The notes below the pieces were generated by a model that was not told the DNA's origin, did not search any database, and saw only the letters and a list, made by a program, of their open reading frames with translations. Positions 17,741 to 25,976 of a stretch of DNA of 64,000 nucleotides are shown here, piece after piece. Positions within the stretch are counted from its first letter, which is position 1; every line of letters starts with the position of its first letter. Where the stretch lies: positions 20,068 to 84,067 of the forward strand of contig NZ_JADWYO010000024.1 in NCBI RefSeq assembly GCF_022414595.1. The letters run 5' to 3'. The position numbers and the translations under genes are program-made. The stretch comes from Streptomyces sp. MUM 203J. Its GTDB lineage: Bacteria; Actinomycetota; Actinomycetes; Streptomycetales; Streptomycetaceae.

Positions 17741-18083
17741 GGATCACTGCCTCAATCAACGCGGGGTCGGGGAGTCGGGCGGGAGGGACGGGGGGCCGCG
17801 CCATGATCCGGTTCTCGGCGAGGAGATCGCCGAGCAGGACCGTGACGACACTGACCGGGAGACTGAGATACGCGGAGATCTCGGCCACGGACAGCGGTGA
17901 CTGGCAGAGCCGTACGATCGACGCGTGCTCGGGCTGCATCCCGGGTTTCGCACCGGCCTTCGCCACGATCAGGGTGACGAGGTCGAGATCGACGGGCGCG
18001 GATCCGCCACTGCGGCCCCCCGTGATCACGTACAGCCGCTCGGGACTGGATTCCTCCCAGTCCCCGCCGCCCGCGTCGCTCAC
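17721..18083 (-). CDS. cvnC: Conservon DUF742 protein (CvnC)
   Basis: DUF742 protein of 120 aa. It has the typical RLYVITGGRSGG start, a winged-helix-like core with LCQSPLSVAEISAYLSLPVSVVTVLLGDLL, and a C-terminal LIEAVIHGLQKL helix. It is predicted to bind its conservon partners and perhaps DNA. It overlaps both neighbours, so the four conservon genes are translationally coupled. Confidence 0.92.
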   Translation of the reverse strand: MSDAGGGDWEESSPERLYVITGGRSGGSAPVDLDLVTLIVAKAGAKPGMQPEHASIVRLCQSPLSVAEISAYLSLPVSVVTVLLGDLLAENRIMARPPVPPARLPDPALIEAVIHGLQKL

Positions 18084-18490
18084 CTGGCGTCCGTCCCGTC
18101 CTGTCGGGGCGGGCTGCTCAGGTGCTCCCCGATCCGCAGGACGAGGTCCCGCATCCGTTGTCCCATCAGCCCGGCGTCGACGCCCTCGCCCGCGAGGACG
18201 GCGAGGTAGGCGCCCTGCCCGGCTGCCATGAGGTAGAAGAAGCCGCCGTCCATCTCGATCACGACGAGCCGCATCCGCCCATCGCTGTGCGGCAGTTCGG
18301 TGGCGACGGCTCCGGCAAGGGACTGCAGTCCGGCGCAGGCGGCGGCGAGCCGGTCGGCTGTGTCGTGGTCCGCGCCGTGCTGCGCCATACGCAGGCCGTC
18401 GGCGGAGAGCACGACGACGTGCCGGGTCTGCGGCACCCCTTCCGCGAGGTCCTTGAGCATCCAGTCCATATTGGCCTGCTGCTTGATCAT
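18080..18490 (-). CDS. cvnB: Conservon roadblock/LC7 protein (CvnB)
   Basis: Roadblock/LC7-fold protein of 136 aa, starting MIKQQANMDWMLKDLAEGVPQ. The family pattern HVVVLSADGLRMA, then a GLQSLAGAVA helix and a GGFFYLMAAGQGAYLAVL strand pair, is clear. In conservons it is a GTPase-activating or scaffolding partner of CvnD. Its ATG overlaps the kinase stop (ATGA). Confidence 0.92.
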   Translation of the reverse strand: MIKQQANMDWMLKDLAEGVPQTRHVVVLSADGLRMAQHGADHDTADRLAAACAGLQSLAGAVATELPHSDGRMRLVVIEMDGGFFYLMAAGQGAYLAVLAGEGVDAGLMGQRMRDLVLRIGEHLSSPPRQDGTDAR

Positions 18491-20040
18491 TGCTGCGAGT
18501 TCCCCTTGCTGCTTGCGTCGGTGGGCTCCCCGGACAGGCCGCTCTGGAAGGCGGCCAGCCACATTCCGGGCTGCACCTGCGGTTGCTGCCCCTGGTCGGG
18601 GGCCGTGGCGGCGTGCGTCGGTGACGCCTCGCCGGTGGATGCGGCCGGTGCGCCCCCGTCGGCCGGCGCGGTTCCCGTGTACGGCGACGGCCCGGCGGCC
18701 GGGGCGGCTCCCGCGGCCTGCGGCGGGGTGGCGAGCTGCTGCCTGCGGCGGCGCTGCGGCAACCCGTTGGCGGTCCGCTCGACGATGGCCGGCACCTCGG
18801 GCTCCGGGGACACCGGGCCGGTGGCCGGACGCTGCACGGTGTCCGGGCCGGGTACGGGCGGGGCGGCCGGGACAGTGGTGCGGGGCACCGATGTGGCGCC
18901 GATGCCGTGGGCGAGGCCGGAGGCCCCGGCGACGGTGGTGATCAGTTCCTGGGGCACGATGACGACGGCGCGCACGCCGCCGTACGCGGAGGAGCGCAGG
19001 CTGACCTGGAAGCCGTACGCCTGTGCCAGCCGCCCGACGACGGCGAGGCCGAGCCGCGGGGTCTCCCCCAGATCGTTGACGTCGATGCCCTGCTGGGCCT
19101 GGCGCAGCATGCGCTCGGCGCGCCTGCGGGCCTCCTCGCTCATGGAGACGCCGCCGTCCTCGATCTCGACCGCGATGCCCGACTGCACGTCCACAGCGGT
19201 GAGGTGGACCCTCGTCTGCGGCGGCGAGTAGCGGGTGGCGTTGTCGAGCAGTTCCGCCAGGGTGTGGATGAGCGGCTCGACGGCGGGACCGGTGACGGCG
19301 ACCTCGGTGACCGAGTGCAGTTCGACGCGCTGGTAGTCGATGATGCGCGACATGGCGCCGCGCAGCACGCTGTACAGGGGAACGGCCCTGCTCCACTGAC
19401 GGCCGGGGCGGGCGCCGCCGAGCACGGCGATGGAGTCCGCGAGGCGGCCGATCAGTGCGGTGCCGTGGTCGATGCGCAGCAGGTCGCCGAACACGTCGGG
19501 CCGGTTGCCGTGCCGGTCCTCCATGGCCCGCAGCTCGGTGGCCTGCTGGTGGACGATGGCCTGAACCCGTCGGGCGATGTTCACGAAGGCGCGCTGCGCG
19601 GACTCGCGCAGGTCCTCCTCGGCGGTGACGGCGTCGACGACCACCCGGACCACGGCCTGGTGTTCCTCGGGGGCCTTCAGGGGGGCGAGGACGTCCTCCG
19701 GGAACGCCCCCCTCCGCAGCTGTTCGACGGCGTCCGGCAGCAGGGTCCCGGCCAGGTGCGCGGTCTCGGCGTTCCGGCGCGCCAGGGCGGTGTCCCGCGA
19801 GGCGCAGGTCCGCCGCAGTTCAGCCAGCATGCGCCCTCTGCGGGCGATCTCGGTGCCCAGCGCCACCAGGGTGAGCGCACAGACGGCCCCGAGGGCCCCG
19901 ACGAGGCCGCGTGCGGAGACGGGCACCACGGCCACCAGCACTCCGGAAGCGGCAGCGATCACAGCGGCGGGCAGCAGCCACACGAAAGATGCCGCGGACC
20001 GCGGGCTTCCACTTCCGGGCGACGATTCCTCACGGACCAT
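18487..20040 (-). CDS. cvnA: Conservon sensor histidine kinase-like ATPase (CvnA)
   Basis: Membrane sensor of about 517 aa. I chose the ATG giving MVREESSPG, which has GAGG 6 bp upstream; ATGs 6 and 18 codons further upstream are possible. Two transmembrane helices (FVWLLPAAVIAAASGVLVAVV and GLVGALGAVCALTLVALG) come first, then a cytoplasmic helical region. An HATPase_c domain follows with ELLDNATRYSPP and IEDGGVSMSEEA. The last about 150 residues are a Pro/Ala/Thr-rich tail. It is the first gene and likely the input of the conservon-P450-terpene unit. Confidence 0.9.
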   Translation of the reverse strand: MVREESSPGSGSPRSAASFVWLLPAAVIAAASGVLVAVVPVSARGLVGALGAVCALTLVALGTEIARRGRMLAELRRTCASRDTALARRNAETAHLAGTLLPDAVEQLRRGAFPEDVLAPLKAPEEHQAVVRVVVDAVTAEEDLRESAQRAFVNIARRVQAIVHQQATELRAMEDRHGNRPDVFGDLLRIDHGTALIGRLADSIAVLGGARPGRQWSRAVPLYSVLRGAMSRIIDYQRVELHSVTEVAVTGPAVEPLIHTLAELLDNATRYSPPQTRVHLTAVDVQSGIAVEIEDGGVSMSEEARRRAERMLRQAQQGIDVNDLGETPRLGLAVVGRLAQAYGFQVSLRSSAYGGVRAVVIVPQELITTVAGASGLAHGIGATSVPRTTVPAAPPVPGPDTVQRPATGPVSPEPEVPAIVERTANGLPQRRRRQQLATPPQAAGAAPAAGPSPYTGTAPADGGAPAASTGEASPTHAATAPDQGQQPQVQPGMWLAAFQSGLSGEPTDASSKGNSQQ

Positions 20041-20958
20041 CAGCACCCTCAAACCCATCGACGAAGAAAGATCATGTGTACGACGGGCGTTGAGCATAGC
20101 CCTTCCGGGTGAGGGACTTTGACACTGGGTCATGGGATGGCCCGATGTTTGCGCAAGGTTCCGCTTTCAGTCGGTGAGACGCGGGAGAAACGTCTTCAGC
20201 CCGTCGACGACGCGGGGGGCGTGGAGGCCGATTCGGCACAGTGCGCCACGCGTTGGGCGTCGTGCGCCATATCTCCACTGACGACACGCCGAGTTGGGAC
20301 CGCGCCAGAGGCGGGTGCCCCGGGCGGCCAGGGGAACTCGGCCGAGAGAGGGACGCCGGTCCGGGATGCGGGTCAGGCCGAGCCGCCGGGCGTCGGAGAG
20401 GACGGGTCCTTCGCGGTCGACGGAGGCACTGCGCACGACCGCCTCGCCCCCGGCACCGATGACCTGACCTGCGAGAACGGCATCCCGGGCAGCGATGAGG
20501 CAGCAGCCCGGCACGAACGGGCGGCGGCGCGCGACGGCTCCTGCGCGGCGGTGGGCGGTCCGGCGCGGCCGGTGCGCGGTTCACCGTGCACGGCGGGGCC
20601 GGGCCGACAGGGGGCGGCCCGCCGGGAACGGCGCTGCGGACGGCGCTGCTGCCCGTGGGCACCAGCGAAGGGAGCGGTGCGGGGAGTTCGGCGGACACAG
20701 ACCCGGCGCCACCGGGAACGGCCGGATCAGGTCCACCGGGACCGGCGGCGGCCGTGGCCGGGGCCGGCGTGGAGCCGCCGTCCGGACGCTTCCGCTTGCA
20801 CACGGACCGTCGCTCCGCGTGAGCAAACACGGGTGTCGGCGAGAACCGCGTTCCCGGTCGCAGACGCCACGGCCGCCCTTCTCCCGCGGGAACCGGAGCG
20901 AAGCGCGAGCACCGCGGCCGGGGTTCAGCCGAACCAGACCACCAGGCGGACGTTCTCG
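20041..20958. other. Intergenic region with no convincing gene
   Basis: About 0.9 kb between cvnA and a small hypothetical gene. The first about 150 bp are relatively AT-rich and probably hold the conservon promoter. The rest has long open frames on both strands, but none shows a domain, a ribosome site or normal composition. A minus-strand frame at 20.17-20.51 kb has a protein-like stretch (ARDAVLAGQVIGAGGEAVV) that could be a relic; I cannot identify it. Confidence 0.5.
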
Positions 20959-21519
20959 TCAGCACTCGGCCGCAAGCGCGCGCATCGACGCCCCCACGGG
21001 AGCCCGACGCCCGTCGGGTGGCACGAACATCCGGGGTGTGACGACCACTGGACGGTACACCGCCCCGTTCAGGTGGACCTCTCCGCCCGGCCGTTCGCGC
21101 GGGAACAGATCCCCGCCGAAGAGCCTCTCGGCCTCCCCCAGCACCTCGGCCGGCGCCCAGACCACATCGTCCAGGACCAGTTCACCGCCCGGCCCCGGCC
21201 GCCACTCGCCCAGATGATTCGCGTCGGGACCGTCGCAGAGCGGCGCGTCCCAGTCGACGGCCGCGATCTCGGCCCAGGGCGCGTACGAGTGGCTGTGGTT
21301 CAGCTCGCCCAGCTCCTTCGGCACCTCGTCGCAGGCGTCCTCCGGCCACGCTCGCTGGTCGAACAGCGGGCGCTCCAGCGCGAGGACCCCGCCGTAGCCG
21401 AACAGGCACTCACGGGCGTCCCATGCCTTCCCCAGACCGAAGTCGTGCAGATCGGCCTCCATCTTCCGGGCCCGGCCCGCCGTACGCGTCTCGATCAAGC
21501 CGTCGATGTACGTCCCCAT
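20959..21519 (-). CDS. Hypothetical protein
   Basis: Predicted acidic, tryptophan-containing soluble protein of 186 aa, starting MGTYIDGLIETRT. Amino acid composition is normal for a globular protein (ELNHSHSYAPWAEIAAVDWD in the middle), unlike the alternative frames. The start is uncertain because no clear ribosome site precedes it. I do not recognise a family. It lies 39 bp downstream of the methyltransferase stop on the same strand and could be last in that operon. Confidence 0.6.
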   Translation of the reverse strand: MGTYIDGLIETRTAGRARKMEADLHDFGLGKAWDARECLFGYGGVLALERPLFDQRAWPEDACDEVPKELGELNHSHSYAPWAEIAAVDWDAPLCDGPDANHLGEWRPGPGGELVLDDVVWAPAEVLGEAERLFGGDLFPRERPGGEVHLNGAVYRPVVVTPRMFVPPDGRRAPVGASMRALAAEC

Positions 21520-21558
21520 GGGCGCCGATGACAGGTCGGCGCCCCCACCGCGCCGGGG

Positions 21559-22356
21559 TCAGCCGTGGACGCGCCCCGTGCCGAGCAGGTACGGGACGTC
21601 CATGGCGAGCGTGCCGTCGGCTGCCGTGTTGTGCGCGGTGAACAGGGCCGCCAGGTCGGCGCGGGCGGCCTGCCAGCGGCCGGCGGCCTCCAGCGCCGCG
21701 CGGTGGACCCGCAACGGGCCGGGCTTGTCCTCGAAGACGGCGACGGCGTGGGCGACGGACGGGTAGGTGACGCGGACGTGCACCACACGCGAGTGGAGGG
21801 AGACCGGAAGCGGCGCGAACCAGGCGCGCAGCCGGTCCGGTTCGCCCCACCGGGTGGGCGGCGGGGCGGCGGGCGGCCGGTCGAGATGGCGGGTGACGAC
21901 GGGGGCGACCCGGCCCAGGACTCCGTCAGGTGTCCAGGAGGCGACGGCGAGGAGGCCGCCGGGGCGGCACACCCGGGCGAGTTCGGCGGCGGTGCGGGGC
22001 GGGTCGGGGGCGAACATGACGCCGAAGGTGGACAGGGCGAGGTCGAAGGACCCGTCGGGGAACGGCAGCGCCCGGGCGTCGCCCACGACGAACCGGGTGC
22101 GGTGGTCGAGACCCGCTCGACGGGCCCGCGCTCGGGCGGTCCGCAGCAGGCCGGACTCCAGGTCCAGGGCGGTGACCCGGGCGCCCGCCCGGGCGGCGGC
22201 GAGGGCCGCTGGGCCGGAGCCGGTGCCGACGTCCAGGACTCGCGGGGCGCCTTCGGCCGCCAGGCCGCCGAGGGCGTGGGCGGCCACGTCGTCGGCGGCG
22301 TTCGCCCAGGCGTCACCGGCGGCGGTGTAGTCGCCGCCGCTCCAGGAGGCGTTCAC
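21559..22356 (-). CDS. Class I SAM-dependent methyltransferase
   Basis: Methyltransferase of 265 aa (UbiE/COQ5-like type). The SAM site is VLDVGTGSGPAALAAARAG (motif I), then VTALDLE and FVVGDARALPFPDGSFDLAL (motif II), and CRPGGLLAVASW (motif III). The GTG start overlaps the upstream dehydrogenase stop by 4 bp (GTGA), so the two genes are coupled and probably share a pathway under TetR control. The substrate is unknown. Confidence 0.86.
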   Translation of the reverse strand: MNASWSGGDYTAAGDAWANAADDVAAHALGGLAAEGAPRVLDVGTGSGPAALAAARAGARVTALDLESGLLRTARARARRAGLDHRTRFVVGDARALPFPDGSFDLALSTFGVMFAPDPPRTAAELARVCRPGGLLAVASWTPDGVLGRVAPVVTRHLDRPPAAPPPTRWGEPDRLRAWFAPLPVSLHSRVVHVRVTYPSVAHAVAVFEDKPGPLRVHRAALEAAGRWQAARADLAALFTAHNTAADGTLAMDVPYLLGTGRVHG

Positions 22357-23372
22357 CGCCGCGGCCCCCCGTCGGCGGGCTCGTCCGCGAGCGGGCCGTG
22401 CGCCGTGACACCGTCGGCGGCCAGCGCCTCGGGGATGCCGGCCAGGGCGGGCAGCTCCTCGATGTGGTGGACGCCCGGCGGCAGCGCGCCGGTGAGCACC
22501 GCGCGCGTGGTGTGGGCCGCCACCAGGGCGGTGACCCGGCTCTGGGCGCGGCCGGTCAGGGCGTACGCGGCATGCCGGTCGCCTCGCCGGGCGTCGGCCC
22601 GTACCGCGAAGTCCTCGCCGCCGATGTGGACGCGCCGGAACGCACCGGTCATCAGGTCCCGCATCCGGGGATGCCGGGCCAGGCGGCGGATCGCGAACAC
22701 CACGGAGGTGAGCGCCGTCGAGTCGAGGCACATGCGCGTGGTGACCTCCGGGACGCCGAGCGTGCCGCGCAGGGTGTGCTGATCGGAGAAGGGGAAGGGG
22801 CGGGCGGTGCGGGTCCCGTGACCGGGGATCGGCACGCGGGCCGCGCGGGCGGTGCCGGCCGGCCGGGCAAGCCCCTCGACGGTCCAGCGGACGGCGTCCT
22901 CGCCGTGCCGTTCGCCGGAGCCGAGCAGGACGGTGAGGTCGATCCGGTCAGCGCCGCCGACGGCCTTGTCCGCCCGCGCCGCCAGCAGGTTGGTGAGCCC
23001 CGGGGCGACGCCGACGCTGAGCACTGCGGTGGCGCCCGCCTCCGCCGCGCTTCCGTGCAGGGCGGCGACGCCGTCGAGGAGGTGCGGGGTGGCGCCGATG
23101 TCGACCAGGTGGATGCCGCGGGTGAGACAGAGCCGGGCGATCCGGGTGTCCGGAGGCTCCACGCAGAGCACGACGGCGGTCACGTCGCCCAGGTCGTCGA
23201 GAGTCCGCCCGAAGGCGTCCGGGTCCGTCACGTCGACACGCACGCCCCTGCTGCGGCCGGCGGCGAGGACCCTGCCGGGGAACCATTCGTCCAGCGTGGC
23301 GGTGACGGTGGCGCCCACGGCTCCGTGGCCGCCGACGACGAGGGCGCGTCCGCCCGAGTTCACTGTAGTCAT
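22353..23372 (-). CDS. Saccharopine dehydrogenase-like NAD(P)-binding oxidoreductase
   Basis: Rossmann-fold protein of 339 aa. The cofactor loop is ALVVGGHGAVGATV at the N-terminus. The body (RGIHLVDIGATPHLLDGV, SVGVAPGLTNLLA) matches saccharopine dehydrogenase-like reductases that often act outside lysine metabolism. It is divergent from a TetR gene. An imperfect palindrome covers its start codon and a perfect one lies just upstream, so it is the likely primary target of that regulator. Confidence 0.82.
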   Translation of the reverse strand: MTTVNSGGRALVVGGHGAVGATVTATLDEWFPGRVLAAGRSRGVRVDVTDPDAFGRTLDDLGDVTAVVLCVEPPDTRIARLCLTRGIHLVDIGATPHLLDGVAALHGSAAEAGATAVLSVGVAPGLTNLLAARADKAVGGADRIDLTVLLGSGERHGEDAVRWTVEGLARPAGTARAARVPIPGHGTRTARPFPFSDQHTLRGTLGVPEVTTRMCLDSTALTSVVFAIRRLARHPRMRDLMTGAFRRVHIGGEDFAVRADARRGDRHAAYALTGRAQSRVTALVAAHTTRAVLTGALPPGVHHIEELPALAGIPEALAADGVTAHGPLADEPADGGPRR

Positions 23373-23382
23373 ACTCTAGTGA
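23360..23382. promoter_or_regulatory. TetR-type operator half over the dehydrogenase start
   Basis: An imperfect inverted repeat, TCACTGTAG ... CTCTAGTGA, overlaps the dehydrogenase ATG. Its arms resemble those of the perfect palindrome 5 bp away. Confidence 0.5.
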
Positions 23383-23387
23383 AATAC

Positions 23388-23406
23388 ACTGTAGTGTCAC
23401 TACAGT
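23388..23406. promoter_or_regulatory. TetR-type operator, perfect palindrome
   Basis: ACTGTAGTG-T-CACTACAGT has 9-bp perfect arms around one central base. It lies between the divergent dehydrogenase and tetR genes, 25 bp upstream of tetR. Confidence 0.75.
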
Positions 23407-23430
23407 CAAAATCTCCGGGAGGAACCCGCC

Positions 23431-24069
23431 ATGACCGCCGCCCCGCCGTCACGCGCCGAGAAGGCGCGGCGCACCAGGAAGCGCATGCTCGACTCCGCCG
23501 CCCGGCTCTTCACGGAGCGAGGCTGGGCGGGAACGACCGTGGAGCACATCGCACGCGCGGCCGAAGTGGGCGTCCAGACGGTGTACTTCACCTTCGGCAA
23601 CAAGCGCGCCCTGCTGAAGGAACTGCTGGACACCGCGGTCGCGGGCGACTCCGACCCGGTCGCGACACTCGACCGCGCCTGGGCCCGCGAGGTCCTGGAC
23701 GCTCCGGACCCGGCAGCACAGCTCGCCCTCCAGGCGGCGGGCGCCCGGCGGGTCCTGGAGCGCGCGGCGCCGGTCCTGGAGGTCGTCCGCGGAGCGGCGG
23801 CCTCCGACCCGGAGCTGGCCGACCTGTGGCGGACCAACCGGGCGCAGCGGCACACCGTCCAACTGTGTTTCGCGAAGGCCCTGGCGGACAAGGCGGGCCG
23901 GGCGGGGACGGGGCTGCGGGACGGACACGACGCCGCCTCGGCGGCCGATGTCGCGACGGCGCTGCTGGGCCCGGAGACATATGGCCTGCTGGTCGGGGAC
24001 CGGGGGTGGACTCCGCGGCGCTGGGAGGGCTGGGCGGCCGACGCGCTGGTGCGGCAGCTGCTGCCGTGA
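23431..24069 (+). CDS. TetR/AcrR-family repressor
   Basis: Repressor of 212 aa. The helix-turn-helix covers about residues 17-60: RKRMLDSAARLFTERGWAGT, then HIARAAEVGVQTVYFTFGNK. The rest is the ligand-binding helical domain. It sits divergent to the dehydrogenase/methyltransferase pair, and the palindromes between them point to control of both directions. The ligand is unknown. Confidence 0.9.
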   Translation: MTAAPPSRAEKARRTRKRMLDSAARLFTERGWAGTTVEHIARAAEVGVQTVYFTFGNKRALLKELLDTAVAGDSDPVATLDRAWAREVLDAPDPAAQLALQAAGARRVLERAAPVLEVVRGAAASDPELADLWRTNRAQRHTVQLCFAKALADKAGRAGTGLRDGHDAASAADVATALLGPETYGLLVGDRGWTPRRWEGWAADALVRQLLP

Positions 24070-24221
24070 CGGGGCGGGGAGGGGCGAGGCAGCGGGACGG
24101 ACGGAAGGAGCGGAAGGCGCCGAAACGAGCGGAACGCGTGTCGCGCACGATACGAAGTCGACCGCATTCGACCCGCTTTGACGTACTGATGTACGGCGGT
24201 TGACGCAAAGGGAGACTTCCG

Positions 24222-24860
24222 TTGACGACGCTCGCGGAGCTGGTCCATTCTCGACTGACCGCGGCGGCGCCGTCCGTTTCCACCCGTTTCGCGCCGCCTG
24301 CCATTCCGCCCGGAAGGAAGACCTCCGTGGACCGTCGCCGCTCGTGCTTAGCGACCGAAGGTGGACCGGACGACGCCGGGCTGTCCTTCGCCCAGATCCT
24401 GGACCGCATCGCGGGGATGCCTCATGTGCACTTCACCGGCAATCCCAAGGACACACTGGAGCTGGACGGGCAGGCGTACGGCGCCTCCTGGAGACGCATG
24501 ACGTGGGAGGCGCTGCTGGCGCTACGGGACTTCGCGGACGCGGCGGTCGGCGGCCGGACGCACTGCGACTTCCGCACCTGGTGCGAGCACGCGCCGTACG
24601 GCGCGCACACCATCTCGCCGCGGAAGGTGGTGCGGGGCGAGTCCAAGACGGTGCGGGCGAACCCCTGCTGGCGGCGGCAGCGCACGTTCCCCGTGCCGGA
24701 GTACGTCCATCCCAGCCGACGGGTGTTCATGGGCGCCCATCTGCGGATCGGCGGCGGCAACACGATCGCGCCCCGGCTGCACTACTTCGACGGGGCGTGC
24801 ACACGCCACGGGGTGTTCATCGGCTACATCGGTCCGCATCTCACCAACACCCTGACCTGA
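24222..24860 (+). CDS. Hypothetical protein
   Basis: Protein of 212 aa from a TTG start with GGGAG at 8 bp. After a basic N-terminal stretch the remaining 150 residues look globular, rich in His, Trp and Cys (GGRTHCDFRTWCEHAPYGAH, GNTIAPRLHYFDGACTRHG). I recognise no domain and the start could be further downstream. It is monocistronic and followed by a very strong terminator. Confidence 0.62.
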   Translation: MTTLAELVHSRLTAAAPSVSTRFAPPAIPPGRKTSVDRRRSCLATEGGPDDAGLSFAQILDRIAGMPHVHFTGNPKDTLELDGQAYGASWRRMTWEALLALRDFADAAVGGRTHCDFRTWCEHAPYGAHTISPRKVVRGESKTVRANPCWRRQRTFPVPEYVHPSRRVFMGAHLRIGGGNTIAPRLHYFDGACTRHGVFIGYIGPHLTNTLT

Positions 24861-24863
24861 CAC

Positions 24864-24902
24864 GCCCGCGGGCCGGCCGGACGATCCGGCCGGCCCGCGG
24901 GC
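24864..24902. terminator. Very strong bidirectional terminator
   Basis: A perfect 18-bp GC-only stem, apart from the closing A:T pair, with a 3-nt CGA loop. It lies between converging stop codons of the hypothetical gene and the rodlin gene. Confidence 0.85.
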
Positions 24903-24948
24903 GGGGTGACGCGACGCCACGAGAGCGGCGAGCGGGAGCCGCCGCGCG

Positions 24949-25335
24949 TCAGCGGCTGGAGAGGGAGAGGTTCTCCGAGGCCACGCTCTCCACCAGGTGC
25001 GACAGCGCGCTGTCTCCCTTGACCGCGGTGGAGTTCTCCACGCACTGCTGGTCCTGGGTGTCGTTCACCAGGTCCTGGACACCGACGTTGACGAGCAGGA
25101 TGTTCTGGACGTCGGCGGCGACCGGGACTCCCGCGCAGAGCTTGTTCAGCGACCCCTGGACCAGGCTCATCTGGGGGCTCGCGTAACCACCCGTCACGGT
25201 GTTGCCATGCGCCTGCTCGGAGAAGTTGCCGTTCTGCGTGTCCACATTGTGGTCGCCGGTGGCGAACGCCATCGGAGCACAGGCGCCGATCGCGGCGGCG
25301 GCGATACCGGCGGAGGCAACAACCTTCTTGATCAT
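24949..25335 (-). CDS. rdlA: Rodlin (spore/aerial hyphae surface protein)
   Basis: Secreted 128-aa protein that, with chaplins, forms the rodlet layer on aerial hyphae and spores. The Sec signal peptide is MIKKVVASAGIAAAAIGACAP ending near MAFA. The mature part shows the rodlin pattern: NGNFSEQAHGNTVTGG, SPQMSLVQGSLNKLC, VQDL, then QQCVENSTAVKGDSALSHLV. AAGGAAG precedes the ATG. S. coelicolor has an rdlA/rdlB pair next to chaplin genes; here one rodlin stands alone. Gene symbol by family resemblance. Confidence 0.88.
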   Translation of the reverse strand: MIKKVVASAGIAAAAIGACAPMAFATGDHNVDTQNGNFSEQAHGNTVTGGYASPQMSLVQGSLNKLCAGVPVAADVQNILLVNVGVQDLVNDTQDQQCVENSTAVKGDSALSHLVESVASENLSLSSR

Positions 25336-25976
25336 GAGTCTTCCTTCTCGTCGGGAGACCCGGTGGCCGGGTCCACCTGCTAACCGCCGGACCCCGTGAG
25401 CGTCACGGCCCGACGAGATGCGGGCGGACACATTCACCCGTGTGCCGCACCCGGGGCGGGCGGCACGCGCCCCGCGGGCCCCGGGGGGCCGGTTCCGGAC
25501 AGGCGGGGCGACGGGGCGAACGGGAGTGATTGCCGCATAAGGGAGTGGCGCTTGGGCCCCGCACCCTCTCCGGCGGACCCACGGTCGGCGGGACATCGAG
25601 CGACGCCTGCGGCGCGGTGACGGCGCGCCGCGCCGCGGATCCGTACGGCAGGGGCGGACAAAGCCGGACCGCCGGTCCGTTCAACGCTGAACAGCCGGAA
25701 CCGCACCAAGGCGTCGCACCCCCGACGAGATCTCTCCCATGACCGGCGGCGCACTCCGCCGTCACCTCCGGCCGGACACCTGACGGACAGTCAGTCACCG
25801 GCGCGCTCGGCGCAGGGCGGCGGCAGCGTCCGCCATCCCCGGGCGCACGCATCTCGACCGAAAGCCGGTCTTGCCGCGGGGGCAACCGGACCAGAGGATT
25901 CCTGGCGAGTACTTGTCAGGCACATGACCGTAGCGCCCGCCCACCCAGCGGGCGCACGCCCCCCACCGGAGGACCT
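25336..25976. other. Promoter region between rodlin and protease, no gene seen
   Basis: About 640 bp hold the divergent promoters of rdlA and the streptogrisin gene. Frames here are shadows without signals. GGGAGTG occurs twice near 25.52-25.55 kb and may be regulatory. Confidence 0.5.

Noticed and set aside
20119..21531. 470-codon plus-strand frame covering the gap before 21 kb
   Set aside because: Composition is arginine-rich and disordered, with no domain, and its 3' half lies opposite a better minus-strand gene.
25403..25885. Open frames in the rodlin-protease gap
   Set aside because: No ribosome site, no domain and skewed composition; the region is better explained as promoters.
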